64,000 nt of DNA, taken from positions 74,050,106 through 74,114,105 of the forward strand of contig OY755243.1 in assembly GCA_963576725.1 (NCBI GenBank), given 5' to 3'. The stretch's first letter is position 1. Each line of letters opens with the position of its first letter. The notes beneath the pieces are model-generated. The model was not told the origin of the DNA and made no database searches. It worked only from the letters and a program-made list of their open reading frames with translations. Below, in pieces: positions 26,801 to 30,812 of this stretch. The DNA comes from Azorinus chamasolen (lineage: Eukaryota; Mollusca; Bivalvia; Cardiida; Solecurtidae). The translations under genes were made by a program, and so were the position numbers.

Positions 26801-28140
26801 TCAACAGATAATGTCTTTTCTGCCCTTTCCGAGTATGAATACAATAAACTACAACATATTCATTAACACAAGATACTGACATATTCATAAAATCTGCATA
26901 CAATTTGTATGTTATAAATAGCTACAAGTCAAATATATGAGCTCTATACCTAGCTGGACGTCGTGATGTGAATGAAATACTTTCAAAATGACTCAAAACC
27001 CAATATAAAAAATATAAGTCAGAGTTGATTCCGACCATTCCATCTATATTTAGTTTACTCAGTATTTATATTGTCATTGACTGCCTTTTAATTCAAGTTA
27101 AAGACTAAAGAAAATGCATGTTTTCTGTTGCAGGTTGGGCCCAAGCAATGTGAACATCTGTGTTGTGACGACTCCAAGGGTCAGTGGCGATATACACGGT
27201 CCGAACCAGCGGTTGATGGGACCTCGTGTGGAACTGGAAATGTGAGTTGCCCTTCCCGTTTACAGGTTATGCTATCAATTTCTAAGATTTCATTACCTGC
27301 TAATTCGGTTTTGTTTAACCCATTCCCTCATATAAACGTGTTCCATATATCTGCAAACAGAGTACACTCAGATCAGAAGACCAGGATATGCACTGTTTAT
27401 CATTCTTAACTTCATCAATAGACACAATTGAACAAGGGTGGAACCGAACAGTCAGCATAAAGATAAACATTCAAAGTGTTAACCCTTTCAATGTTGAATA
27501 TTTGAAGTTGGTTGGCCCATATCTAACCTTAAGTCTGTAATGGGCGGATGAGTTAATACCTATGCAAACAGTTTGGATCCAGTTGAGACGCCGAGTAACT
27601 CTGGTTGCATTTTGGTAGACAAATTTATTATAGCTTGAATTTTGAAAATGTAGTTATTGAAAAATTCTGTAAATGTAATTTGCTCAACAGGCTAAAGGTT
27701 AACGATAAAGTTTATTCAGTATAAAAAGCCAAAGTTCGTAGATGAGTATAAATGGCAAACAGTGCAGACCATTATCGGAGGGTCCTCTGACCTGGGTTTA
27801 CACTGTTTGCAAACATCATTGAACACGTTTCCCAGATTCAAGAGGTTTAACACATTATCCCCTAGTGGCGCATTTTTGCGCATCTATAAAAGTCACTTTA
27901 TGAAATCATTGTGATAAATAGAGCATTTGCTCCTATAGGAACAAATGCTCTATTTATCACAATGGTTTCAAACTAAAAAATTCTAATGTTTCCATTCCTC
28001 TAGTTAATGCTCCTTTTCGGTAGACACATTCAAAGAGGTTGGGTCTAAAATAGCCTAGGAGAGAATGAGTTAAATGTTGAGTGTTTTTGTTGCAGATCTG
28101 TCTCAATGGCCAGTGTATATCTCTAGCATCTTTTGGATAA
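5723..28140 (+). CDS. Secreted M12B zinc metalloprotease, ADAMTS-like without TSP repeats (12-exon model, 5' incomplete)
   Basis: Joining 5723-5834, 15891-16102, 17415-17531, 18059-18200, 20771-20994, 22655-22890, 24000-24106, 24450-24579, 25822-25965, 26349-26478, 27134-27241 and 28096-28140 gives 1707 nt: 568 codons plus TAA, with matching phases at all 11 junctions and AG/GT borders. Numbering from the first visible codon: pro-domain 1-227 with basic sites KRHRR (164-168) and RQRR (224-227); catalytic domain about 228-475 with HEVGHLLGAYHD (422-433) and Met-turn YIMSY (447-451); then a Cys-rich disintegrin-like module of ADAMTS type (about 480-561), ending soon after NGQC. ADAMTS proteins normally continue with a thrombospondin repeat, Cys-rich and spacer domains; here the stop comes first. 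No cysteine is visible in the pro-domain, so there is no obvious cysteine switch. Expected role: furin-activated extracellular protease; substrate unknown. The signal peptide exon is missing. Fold assignment is firm; exact family member is not. Confidence 0.88.
5950..6020. repeat. CA/GC-rich microsatellite
   Basis: Alternating CACACACGCATGCACGCGCG-type sequence within protease intron 1. It gives open frames on both strands that are not genes. Confidence 0.8.
6096..6323. mobile_element. TTAA-2 element (complete)
   Basis: TTAACCCTTTCCTCCATAAA to ATGAGGTAATGGGTTAA; hairpin GTGATAAATAGAGCATTTGC and complement. Confidence 0.9.
6324..6759. other. Intron 1 interval, faint TTAA-4 trace
   Basis: GGGGAGTAACTGGGCGTCTC at about 6597 may be an old TTAA-4 arm; otherwise nothing. 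Confidence 0.4.
6760..6973. mobile_element. TTAA-4 element (complete)
   Basis: TTAACCCTCATATCGC to AGCAGATAAGGGTTAA; 68-base hairpin centred on GCCGAGTAACTCGGC (6804-6871) with the A-A mismatch. Confidence 0.9.
7246..7392. repeat. AGAC/GGAGAC microsatellite
   Basis: Purine-rich run of AGACAGAC and CGGAGACGGAG units. Confidence 0.9.
7390..7468. repeat. TA-1 right half
   Basis: AGGAGCTTTCTGCATTTCTT then CATTAAGCTACCACCTGCC; left half absent, replaced by the AGAC microsatellite. Confidence 0.7.
7475..7726. mobile_element. TTAA-ended element carrying a TA-1-type hairpin
   Basis: Ends TTAACCCTTTACC...GGGTAAAGGGTTAA, but the 90-base central hairpin is GGTGGTAGCTTAAAGCAGGC / its complement with apex GAATGCGCATTAAGGCGCAT: the TA-1 module in a TTAA frame. 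Confidence 0.85.
7727..8307. other. Intron 1 interval, no gene
   Basis: A short TTAA-4-like scrap TTTGGATCCTGATGTGACGC near 8007; no other feature seen. Confidence 0.45.
8308..8360. repeat. TTAA-4 hairpin fragment
   Basis: GTTTGGATCCAGATGAAACG then CCGAGTTAACTAGCCGTC and a decayed right arm. Confidence 0.6.
8410..8555. repeat. TA-1 hairpin, ends not clear
   Basis: AGGTGGTTGCTTAATGCATG ... ACTTGCATTAAGCTACCACC arms around GAAAGCTCCTGTATTGGAG. Confidence 0.75.
8633..8862. mobile_element. TTAA-2 element inserted in a TA-1b arm
   Basis: TTAACCCATTACCTCATAGG to GGAGGAAAGGGTTAA; perfect hairpin GAGCATTTGCTCCTATAGGA. Flanks CTTGCCTTGC-TTAA and TTAA-GCTGCCATCTGTCTT rebuild a TA-1b hairpin arm. Confidence 0.85.
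8876..9106 (+). mobile_element. TTAA-1 element
   Basis: TTAACCATTTCTCTTTTACG to ACAGGGATAGGGTTAA; hairpin GATCCAGATCAGAAGGCTC and partner. Confidence 0.85.
9278..9440 (-). mobile_element. TTAA-1 element, degenerate, right part missing
   Basis: TTCAATATTCATGTAAGAAA then ATAATGACATCATGAATATT and AAACAGAGCAGACCCAGATC; stops at the hairpin. A TA-1 left end lies at 9222-9247. Confidence 0.65.
9442..9646 (+). mobile_element. TTAA-1 element, degenerate
   Basis: TTAATATTCTACCTCATAG then AACGCTTTTGCAAATAGAGT, core nearly lost, right AATATTCATGCCGTCATTAT. Confidence 0.6.
9661..9956. mobile_element. TA-2 element
   Basis: CAGTGGAGCCTCGTTATCTC left and its degenerate complement ACATCGACGTTCCACTA right; interior TTCGAGTTATCCGA motifs and a decayed hairpin. 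Confidence 0.75.
10018..10092. repeat. TTAA-4 hairpin
   Basis: CAGTTTGGATCCAGATAGGA...CTAATCAAGGTCCAAACTG; A-A mismatch kept. Confidence 0.75.
10131..10451. mobile_element. TA-1 element interrupted by a TTAA-2 element
   Basis: AAAATCCCCCTAAAGCGATT on the left and GTATTAGAAGGGTTTTACTG on the right are a TA-1 end pair with no TA-1 hairpin between; the gap is filled by 10183-10383. Confidence 0.65.
10183..10383. mobile_element. TTAA-2 element with hairpin tip deleted
   Basis: TCAACCCGTTCCCTCCTATT to GGAGGAAATGGGTTAA; GAAACCATCTTGATAAAAC joins straight to TATTTATCACAATGG, lacking both GAGCATTTGC arms. Confidence 0.8.
10575..10765. mobile_element. TTAA-6 element, perfect hairpin
   Basis: TTAACCCTGAATCTATTGG to CATTAAGAGTTAA; GACCCAGATCAAAGGGCTCC pairs fully with its right arm (no mismatch). 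Confidence 0.85.
11085..11152. repeat. TTAA-1 right-half fragment
   Basis: CCCGATCTGGGTGTACTCTG then CAGGTAAAAGGTTAA. Confidence 0.55.
11433..11649 (-). mobile_element. TTAA-1 element
   Basis: TTAAGCCTTTATTCCATC to GGAGTAAAGGGTTAA; core GACCCTGACCAGACGGCTCC joined to GATCTGGGTC with the right apex deleted. Confidence 0.8.
11721..11967 (+). mobile_element. TTAA-1 element with intact TGACGTCA
   Basis: TTAACCCTTTCACTTATGT to CAGGGAAAGGGTTGA; GACCCAGATCAGACGGCTCC left arm; subterminal ATTCATGACGTCATTATTTC. Confidence 0.9.
11971..12171. mobile_element. TTAA-4 element, perfect hairpin
   Basis: Ends TTATCCCGCT / AGCGGGATAA. Hairpin 12006-12069 is fully paired, including GGACCCCGATGAG / CTCATCGGGGTCC, where other copies have a mismatch. 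Confidence 0.85.
12172..12834. other. Intron 1 sequence around the GAT microsatellite
   Basis: Apart from the microsatellite at 12394-12534 nothing recognisable is present. Confidence 0.5.
12394..12534. repeat. GAT/GAC trinucleotide microsatellite
   Basis: Long imperfect run of GATGAT, GACGAC and CTGCTG units. The minus-strand frames over it are low-complexity artefacts. Confidence 0.9.
12835..12905. repeat. TTAA-1 right-end fragment
   Basis: GCCGTTATAAAAAAAGAGTT and TTGTTTCTTACATGAATATT; no hairpin. Confidence 0.5.
12906..13135 (+). mobile_element. TTAA-1 element
   Basis: TTAACCAATTCCTTCATATA to CAGGGAAAGGGTTAA; GATCAGACGGCTCATATAGG hairpin. Confidence 0.9.
13355..13597 (-). mobile_element. 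TTAA-1b element, right end replaced by TTAA-4 sequence
   Basis: TTAACCATTTCCCTGTTCTA start; perfect-length hairpin GATCAGACGGCTCCTATAGG; after AAAGGAAAGG the sequence switches to CTCGGCTTCTCATCGGGG (13597-13634), a TTAA-4 right arm. Confidence 0.85.
13838..14057 (+). mobile_element. TTAA-1b element inserted in a TA-1 arm
   Basis: TTAACCCTTTCCTTCATATA to CAGGGAACGGGTTAA; left hairpin arm lost (CTCATATAGGAGCCGTC remains). Right flank TTAA-GAAACCACCTG is TA-1 arm sequence. Confidence 0.8.
14075..14266 (-). mobile_element. TTAA-1b element, left end truncated
   Basis: ACATGAAAGTAGGAACATTG interior, GATCAGACAGCTCCTATAGG hairpin, ATGAGGGAAATGGTTAA end. Confidence 0.75.
14297..14509 (-). mobile_element. 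TTAA-1 element, right arm deleted
   Basis: TTAAATATTCATGTAAGAAA to AAAGGAAATGGTTAA; core GACCCTGATCAGGCGGTTCG. Confidence 0.75.
14690..14790. repeat. TA-1 left half
   Basis: CTTTAGCGGCCATAAAATTA, GCAGGTGGTTGCTTAACGCA, GCAGAAAGCTCC; stops at the apex. Confidence 0.7.
14971..15393 (-). mobile_element. TTAA-1 element interrupted by AG-1
   Basis: TTAACCTTTTATCTCATGAA with ATGACATCATGAATATT up to 15030, resumes at 15224 with ATGGTGTATGAACACACG, GACCCAGATCAGACGGCTC hairpin and ends near GTAAACGG. Confidence 0.75.
15030..15223. mobile_element. AG-1 element (complete), nested
   Basis: CAGATAAGATGCGTAAATTT left, CTTTATCTGTAGCTCTG right; long hairpin CACTCTTTAGAATCGTCTC / GAGACGATTCTAAAGAGTG extended by TTTCTCCA...TGGAGAA. 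Confidence 0.85.
15505..15560. repeat. AAAAC simple repeat
   Basis: Repeats of AAAAC followed by AACA units. The T-rich run before it (15440-15460) could pair with it. Confidence 0.85.
15625..15833. mobile_element. TA-1b element next to protease exon 2
   Basis: TA-CGGTAAAACCTCTCTAAACC left and its complement GGTTTAGAGAGGTTTTACTA-TA right; hairpin AAAGCTCCTAGAGGAGCTTT. Confidence 0.9.
15891..16102 (+). CDS. Protease exon 2 (pro-domain)
   Basis: Polypyrimidine tract and acceptor atcttttcag end at 15890; donor gtaagc starts at 16103. Residues 38-108 include the stretch YNLNLQRLNKNILHEEF, which fits the beta-strand pattern of M12B pro-domains (aliphatic/Asn-rich, then an F-x-V strand). The exon ends in phase 0. 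A TA-1b element ends 57 bases upstream of the acceptor. Confidence 0.8.
16212..16433 (+). mobile_element. TTAA-1 element
   Basis: TTAACCTTGTCCTTCATATA start, GATCCAGAACAGACGGCTCC hairpin, right end GGGGAAATGGCTAA. Confidence 0.8.
16720..16816. repeat. TTAA-4 hairpin and right end
   Basis: AAACAGTTTGGATCCTGAG...CTCTGGATTCAAACTGTTT and GGCGGCGAAAGAGTTAA; the left end was not found. Confidence 0.7.
17222..17335. repeat. IR-1 inverted repeat, degenerate copy
   Basis: CTGATTTCGTTCTCAAGACC and CTGAGAACGAAATCAGACTC form an outer stem; related to the intact copy at 59007-59169. Confidence 0.7.
17415..17531 (+). CDS. Protease exon 3 (pro-domain)
   Basis: Acceptor ctttgcag ends at 17414, donor gtaagt starts at 17532; exactly 39 codons, phase 0 at both ends. 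It contains FYHDPLSGTLLSV, resembling the pro-domain region of ADAM/ADAMTS proteins just before the Y-x-G-x-V strand that opens the next exon. Confidence 0.8.
17559..17795. mobile_element. TA-2 element starting 27 bases after protease exon 3
   Basis: GAACTCGGATAACTTGAACA, TATCACTACGCATATCTAGA, GATGAAAGCTCCTACAGGAG, GATGACTCGAACCTCTGC. Confidence 0.75.
18059..18200 (+). CDS. Protease exon 4 (end of pro-domain)
   Basis: Acceptor aactgcag ends at 18058, donor gttagt starts at 18201. It begins EGIVHDEFIIAPP, the conserved G-x-V...F-x-I-x-P strand pair of the M12B pro-domain. It then carries the basic cluster KRHRR (164-168), a possible secondary convertase site. One base is left over and is completed by the next exon. 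Confidence 0.85.
18306..18466 (-). mobile_element. TTAA-1 left half, cut by TA-2
   Basis: GAATATTCGTGTGACAAAT, GTTTGGCCTTGGCAGAAACT, AATCAGAGCAGACCCTGA and then TA-2 sequence. Confidence 0.65.
18470..18744. mobile_element. TA-2 element
   Basis: TTAACTCGAAGTACTATTTC left, hairpin GTTGGAAGCTCATACAGGAG, right TTGAACTTCAACTG-TA. Confidence 0.8.
18745..19628. other. Protease intron 4 sequence without recognised elements
   Basis: AT-rich; only a TA-1-like left end CAGTAAAGCGTCGCTGATCC at 19072 stands out. Short open frames here show no coding features. Confidence 0.5.
19629..19862 (-). mobile_element. TTAA-1 element
   Basis: CAGAACCCTTTCCCCTTTG start (TTAA decayed), ATGATGACATCATGAATATG, short hairpin, end GAAAGGAAAAGGGTTAA. 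Confidence 0.8.
19866..19961. mobile_element. Chimera: TA-1b left arm joined to TTAA-1 right arm
   Basis: GACGGTAGCTGAATGAAGAT and CATGCAGATAGCTTCTC (TA-1b) run straight into GAGCCGCCTGGCCTGG and AAATTGCGTTAAAGGGTTAA (TTAA-1). The join is at the hairpin apex. Confidence 0.75.
19962..20452. other. Protease intron 4, no recognised feature
   Basis: AT-rich, no hairpin core, no plausible exon. Confidence 0.45.
20453..20700. mobile_element. TA-1 element, rearranged hairpin
   Basis: GTAGAACGTGTCTTCAGCGA left; a first short hairpin tip (GCTCCAATAGGAG), then ATTCAGGACGAAAGTAATGC and a second arm CTGCATTACTTTTGTCCTAC. Confidence 0.65.
20771..20994 (+). CDS. Protease exon 5 (furin site, start of catalytic domain)
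   Basis: Acceptor ataattccag ends at 20770; donor gtaaga starts at 20995. Residues 195-269 hold RQRR (224-227), the likely main furin site. They continue into VNVGVSRIEPELLLFCDNAM, the first strand of a metzincin catalytic domain. Reading on past the donor stays open for a while, but conservation stops at LLHFWHA and phase 0 matches exon 6, so the donor at 20995 was chosen. Confidence 0.88.
21107..21190. repeat. Second single copy of the 60-bp satellite unit
   Basis: GGAGCGTCGCTGAATCCAAC...GCACCGTGG...TATAGGCGTCCGGGG is a diverged copy of the same unit. It again abuts a TTAA-2 half-element, and the homology with the 54.9 kb locus continues past that element. Confidence 0.75.
21195..21561. 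mobile_element. TTAA-2 half-element with LINE tail insert
   Basis: GTGTAGTTTTAAAACCACTG, hairpin AAGTATTTGCAAATGCTTT, end AAGGAATGGGTTAA after the retroposon tail. The left end is fused to a satellite unit instead of TTAACCC. Confidence 0.75.
21310..21540 (-). mobile_element. LINE or SINE 3' end with (CATT)n tail inserted in a TTAA-2 element
   Basis: On the minus strand a non-repeat body runs into AATAAAGTCTTTCATTCATT and further CATT units, the polyadenylation-like signal plus short-repeat tail seen at CR1/RTE-type retroposon ends. On the plus strand the (TGAA)n runs are at 21309-21357. It interrupts the right end of a TTAA-2 element, whose ATGAAGGAATGGGTTAA end resumes at about 21545. Confidence 0.6.
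21970..22193 (+). mobile_element. TTAA-1 element, hairpin reduced
   Basis: TTAACCTTTACTCCGCAAAA to TTCTTAAATGGTTAA; GACCCAGATCAGACAGCAGC left arm only. Confidence 0.75.
22202..22401. mobile_element. TA-1 element
   Basis: CAGTAAAAACCCCTCTGCGA to AAGAGGGGTTCTACTG; the hairpin is degenerate. Confidence 0.8.
22655..22890 (+). CDS. Protease exon 6 (catalytic domain)
   Basis: Acceptor ttatacag ends at 22654; donor gtgaga at 22891. Starts VNWKFLTISLQRKW and ends in LPLHDIAFLQTG, the D-x-A-x-L-x-T-G strand typical of reprolysin catalytic domains. Codon use is more GC-rich than the surrounding intron, as expected of a real exon. Confidence 0.9.
22891..23251. other. Protease intron 6 start with a chance open frame
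   Basis: An open frame of 100 codons (22917-23216) follows the exon 6 donor, but it is not in phase with exon 7 and resembles no domain. A small inverted repeat CCGAATTTTGGTTTCAAAAT / TTCGG lies inside. Confidence 0.5.
23252..23340 (+). mobile_element. TTAA-1b internal deletion derivative
   Basis: TTAACCCTTTCCCTCAAACG, GAGTAGATCCAGACGGTTCA and GAACAGGGACAGGGTAAA packed into 89 bases. Confidence 0.75.
23547..23743 (-). mobile_element. TTAA-1 element, decayed ends
   Basis: TCAGCCCTTTACTTCATGAA start, TCCTATAGGAACCGTC apex, end near CTAAGAGGTAAAG. Confidence 0.65.
23748..23962. mobile_element. AG-1 element ending 37 bases before protease exon 7
   Basis: GCTGCAGATAAAGGTGTGCG left; left arm block (TTTCTCCACCAAACCCT / GGCCACTCTTTAG) is partly duplicated; right CGCATCTTATCTGGGTT. 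Confidence 0.75.
24000..24106 (+). CDS. Protease exon 7 (catalytic domain insert)
   Basis: Acceptor ctggtttag ends at 23999, donor gtatga at 24107. It completes the split Gly codon and encodes an acidic run EEDEEEVDG followed by GCVAGTAG, the conserved G-x-A strand before the active-site helix. The acidic loop is longer than in most ADAMTS catalytic domains that I recall. Confidence 0.85.
24450..24579 (+). CDS. Protease exon 8 (active-site helix, HEVGH)
   Basis: Acceptor atattgtag ends at 24449, donor gtaagt starts at 24580. It encodes GVAYVRGACL and ends in IIAAHEVGHL; the HEVGH codons are at 24563-24577. His422 and His426 are zinc ligands and Glu423 is the general base. The intron falls inside the Leu codon directly after HEVGH, splitting the zinc motif. 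Confidence 0.95.
24861..25074. mobile_element. TTAA-4 element (complete, young-looking)
   Basis: TTAACCTTTAGCCTGCTATG to GCAGGCTAAAGGTTAA (11-base inverted ends); 68-base hairpin at 24903-24970. Nearly identical to 42861-43074. Confidence 0.92.
25217..25285. repeat. TTAA-4 hairpin, fully paired
   Basis: AACAGTTTGGACCCTGATGA ... TCATCAGGATCCAAACTG; the usual A-A mismatch is T-A here. Confidence 0.8.
25629..25797. mobile_element. AG-1 element ending 24 bases before protease exon 9
   Basis: GTCCAGATAAGAGGCGTAAA left, CTTTATCTGTAGCTCTG right; the hairpin tip is shortened to TCGTCCCGAGGA. Confidence 0.8.
25822..25965 (+). CDS. Protease exon 9 (third zinc ligand and Met-turn)
   Basis: Acceptor tctttcag ends at 25821; donor gtaaat at 25966. 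It completes the motif as LLGAYHD (third ligand His432, Asp433) and contains the Met-turn YIMSY (Met449), followed by FSPCSISSFQNFI, which matches the F-S-x-C-S end of reprolysin catalytic domains. An AG-1 element ends only 24 bases before the exon. Confidence 0.95.
26130..26289 (-). mobile_element. TTAA-1 element, left end missing
   Basis: AGAAACTGTAGAATCATATC, GACCCTGACCAGACTGCTCA, AAGGAACTTGTTAA. It stands 60 bases before protease exon 10. Confidence 0.75.
26349..26478 (+). CDS. Protease exon 10 (disintegrin-like module)
   Basis: Acceptor acttttag ends at 26348; donor gtgaga at 26479. Encodes GCLKQ...FPGTYMSIHEQCRRF, matching the C-L...P-G-x-x-Y...Q-C pattern of the ADAMTS disintegrin-like domain rather than a true ADAM disintegrin domain with an RGD/ECD loop. 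Ends in phase 0. Confidence 0.88.
26588..26670. repeat. TTAA-6-like hairpin
   Basis: GGCAAACAGTATATACCAAG, GATCAGAGATCTCCTTAAGG, GATCAGGGTCTGCACTGTTT. Confidence 0.65.
26671..27133. other. Protease intron 10, no recognised feature
   Basis: AT-rich sequence up to the exon 11 acceptor; nothing else identified. Confidence 0.45.
27134..27241 (+). CDS. Protease exon 11 (disintegrin-like/Cys-rich)
   Basis: Acceptor ctgttgcag ends at 27133; donor gtgagt at 27242; 36 codons. CEHLCCDD...VDGTSCGTGN matches the C-x-x-L-x-C...DGT-x-C-G signature at the end of the ADAMTS disintegrin-like module. Confidence 0.88.
27315..27408 (+). mobile_element. TTAA-1 left half
   Basis: TTAACCCATTCCCTCATATA, CTGCAAACAGAGTACACTCA, short core, CACTGTTTATCATTC. 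Confidence 0.65.
27479..27846. mobile_element. TTAA-6 element interrupted by TTAA-4
   Basis: TTAACCCTTTCAATGTTGAA left; core CAAACAGTGCAGACCATTAT / GACCTGGGTTTACACTGTTT at 27752-27810; right end near CAAGAGGTTTAA. Confidence 0.65.
27526..27703. mobile_element. TTAA-4 element with right hairpin arm deleted, nested
   Basis: AGTCTGTAATGGGCGGATGA, GTTTGGATCCAGTTGAGACG then straight to GGTTGCATTTTGGTAGAC and CAGGCTAAAGGTTAA. Confidence 0.8.
27847..28073. mobile_element. TTAA-2 element (complete) ending 22 bases before the last protease exon
   Basis: TTAACACATTATCCCCTAG to GGAGAGAATGAGTTAA; hairpin GAGCATTTGCTCCTATAGGA. Confidence 0.88.
28096..28140 (+). CDS. Protease last exon (C-terminus and stop)
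   Basis: Acceptor ttgttgcag ends at 28095. The exon gives ICLNGQCISLASFG then TAA at 28138-28140. C-x-x-G-x-C is the last cysteine pair of the ADAMTS disintegrin-like unit, after which a TSP1 repeat would be expected; the stop codon follows eight residues later. A TTAA-2 element ends 22 bases before the acceptor. Confidence 0.85.
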   Translation: MCLNGQCISLASFG

Positions 28141-28225
28141 AGAAGACGCCGAAAACGTATGGATATGGCTTTCATTGCAGTGGTTTGTATTTCCCTATAT
28201 TACAATAAAAATATAGTTCCATATG
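28141..28225 (+). other. 3'UTR and AATAAA polyadenylation signal of the protease gene
   Basis: A canonical AATAAA lies at 28204-28209, 64 bases after the stop codon. This is a normal distance for a short 3'UTR and supports 28096-28140 as the true terminal exon. The cleavage position is a guess. Confidence 0.65.
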
Positions 28226-28288
28226 TCTCTCTATAACAATTACTAACCATTGAGTTAAAGGCAGCTTTATTTATGTCAATAGTATAAC

Positions 28289-28478
28289 CATAACCCTATG
28301 AATACGAGAAACTGGCATTTGAAAACAGTGTAGACACAGACCAGAGGACCTGATCATGGTTTGCACTGTTTGTCATTCAATAATCTCTCGCACATTAAAC
28401 CCCTTCATACTGAATAGACTCAGTCGTTAAACAATGATGGACAGTTCCACTTTGATAATTCAGCATTCAAAGGGTTAA
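28289..28478. mobile_element. TTAA-6 element
   Basis: ATAACCCTATGAATACG to CATTCAAAGGGTTAA; reduced hairpin GACACAGACCAGAGGACCTG. Confidence 0.7.
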
Positions 28479-28567
28479 ATACCGACCTTTAAGTATCTTA
28501 CATTAATTGATATTGCAAAAGAATACAGGAAAACGAAATAAAACGTGGAGTTGTTTTATTCATATCG

Positions 28568-28785
28568 AACTACCCATTCTCTCTTATGCTATTTTAGATT
28601 CAACCTCTTTGAATAAATCTACCGAAAAGGAGCAATTACTAGAGAAAGGGGAACTTTTAGAAGTGTGTAGTTTTGAAATAAAGCATTTGCTTTTATGGAA
28701 CAAATGCTCCATTTATCACTTTGGTTTCACAAAGTGACTTTTAAAAGAGACGTCAAAAGGTCTCAATATGAGGGAATTTATTAAG
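28568..28785. mobile_element. TTAA-2 element
   Basis: ACTACCCATTCTCTCTTATG to ATGAGGGAATTTATTAA; hairpin AAGCATTTGCTTTTATGG. Confidence 0.8.
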
Positions 28786-29107
28786 ACATAATAAACTTTT
28801 TAAGGCACTTTTGAAAACCACAGCTTAAGTCGATTTTATTAGACATATAAAGAACATTGCATTTACGAAGTTTATTTATCATATTTCAGGTAGAAATATC
28901 CGAGTTGTAAGTTAGTTTAAAGACACAATGATGACGATGTGAAGGAAAACAGACTATCGGAATCCAAAACGTGATTGATGTGCAAACAAACAGTAACACC
29001 AACCAACCTCAGGCATCAGTTTTGGTTGGAGAAAATGTGTAATTGCGGCACCGGAAGTACAACTTCTAACTTCCGGTAAAGGTTAAGGATCATTGTGACT
29101 GAGAGCG

Positions 29108-29372
29108 TTTTCAATGAAATTTGGACAGTGTTGTCAATAAAATCTGGACAGTGTTGCTATCAATGGAATTTAGACAGTGTTGTCAATGAAATTTGGACAC
29201 TCTTGTCAATGAAACTTTGACAGTGTTGTCAATGAAACTAAGACAGTGTTGTCAATGACATTTAGACAGTGTCAATGAAATTTGGACAGTGTTGACAATG
29301 AAATTTGTCAGTGTCAATGAAATTTTGACAGTGTTGTGGATTAAATTTTGGGCAGTTTTGTGGATGAAATTT
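29108..29372. repeat. 23-bp minisatellite
   Basis: About 11 imperfect copies of GTGTTGTCAATGAAATTTGG followed by ACA. Some units lack GTTGT. Located about 0.9 kb downstream of the protease gene. Confidence 0.9.
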
Positions 29373-29409
29373 GTGTATACAGAAACTGTTCACCAGTCAT
29401 TGTGATATA

Positions 29410-29495
29410 GTAAAATCTCTCCAATGCGATCGCCAAAAGAATGTCTAAATATGAGTCTTTATTTATTATGAGGTCGCATTAGAGAGACTCTACTT
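29410..29495. mobile_element. TA-1 hairpin-deleted derivative
   Basis: AGTAAAATCTCTCCAATGCG and GGTCGCATTAGAGAGACTCT: both ends, no hairpin. Confidence 0.75.
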
Positions 29496-29655
29496 TATTG
29501 GTAGGTGATTAACTTACAATAGTGATATATATTGGTGTGTTCTAGTTTGATCTAATTCTCGTTTCCGTAAGTGCACAAACTTCCTACAGAATTTTGAGCA
29601 TTTCATGATGAGTGAAATACAATTAATCACTGGTGGGATGTTCCACTCTAGGCTT

Positions 29656-29896
29656 TTAACCCTTTACTCCATAAGTGTGCCTTTATACGCCTTTTCAATG
29701 TAGACACAGATCAGATAGCTCTTATAGGAGCCGTCTGATCAGGGTCTACTCTGCTTGCTTGCTATGATATAAATATGATTCTACAGTTTCCGCTATGGCC
29801 AAACTGTCCGTGTCTATGTGCTATTATAACAATTAATCTAATTATCATTCATGATGTTATTATTTCTTACATGCATATTCATGAAGAAAAGTATTA
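29656..29896 (+). mobile_element. TTAA-1 element
   Basis: TTAACCCTTTACTCCATAAG to GAAGAAAAGTATTAA; GATCAGATAGCTCTTATAGG hairpin. Confidence 0.85.
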
Positions 29897-30189
29897 AGCG
29901 TTGAAAGGGTTACGTACATACAAATTACAAACTTAATTGTAAGGTCACGGTATGATAAGACATTGTATATACAATATAACCTGTCTGGCCATTTATTTAT
30001 TTAATCTACACTCAAGCTCAAACATCTTGTCCCCGATGTTGTGTAAGGTATTAATAAGTGACTGTTAAATGAAACACATAAAGTGATATATCAATTTTCA
30101 TAATAAGAAAAATCATGAACAACAAAAATAAACCTAAAATAAATATTGTATTAAGCACAGCAAGTGACACAGCACTAAAATGAATTTCG

Positions 30190-30812
30190 TATCAGTCCGA
30201 TATCTCCTACATTATAGCGTGTAAACCCACCATTTGCTTGCACAACTGCTTGACACCGTCCTTTAATTAAATTAATCAGATTGTGAATGAAATATTGTGC
30301 ACTTAGATAGATAGATTTATTTCGGCAAACAGAAAACACAATATGGTTCAAAAACATGTATCACATAATAATAAATAGTAATTCGTAAAATGATGCATAG
30401 TGAAAAAACATGGCATGCTTTCTATACCAAGGATAACACAATAAAGAGCATGCTCTTATTTCCATTGTGGTCCTTAAATACTTCTATTCCATTCTTCAAT
30501 CACAGGAACCTCTTTGACGTTACTTGGCTGTTGTGCACAATGATGTACCCTGCGTTTTACAAAGTCCCATAAATGTTCTATTGGGTTTAGGTCTGGGCCT
30601 TTAGAAGCCCTTTCTATAACATCAACATTGCTTTGCATTATATATTCTCCAGTATGCTCTGGTTTTGTCATTCCCAACATGCCCATTGCACGTTCACGCA
30701 TGTTTTCCGTTAACGTTAGTATTGCAGTTATAGGATAGGAACATGAATAAACGAGTTTTATATTGTTTTCTGAATAACAGAGTGTCAATAAGTGAAACAG
30801 GACCGTTTTCAC
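30190..30812 (-). pseudogene. Tc1/mariner transposase remnant
   Basis: Reading the minus strand, GPDLNPIEHLWDFVKRRV (around 30570-30620) is the hallmark end of the DDE/D catalytic core. EEWNRSI follows, then after an interruption FIHNLINLIKGRCQAVVQANGG and FTRY, the usual transposase C-terminus. The N-terminal DNA-binding half and earlier catalytic Asp residues are not visible. Not functional. Confidence 0.85.
30313..30479. mobile_element. Unidentified ~165-bp insertion splitting the transposase remnant
   Basis: The transposase reading EEWN is separated from its expected continuation QYFIHNLI by about 165 bases of unrelated AT-rich sequence with gatagatagattt at one edge. Origin not recognised; boundaries are good to about 10 bases. 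Confidence 0.5.
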
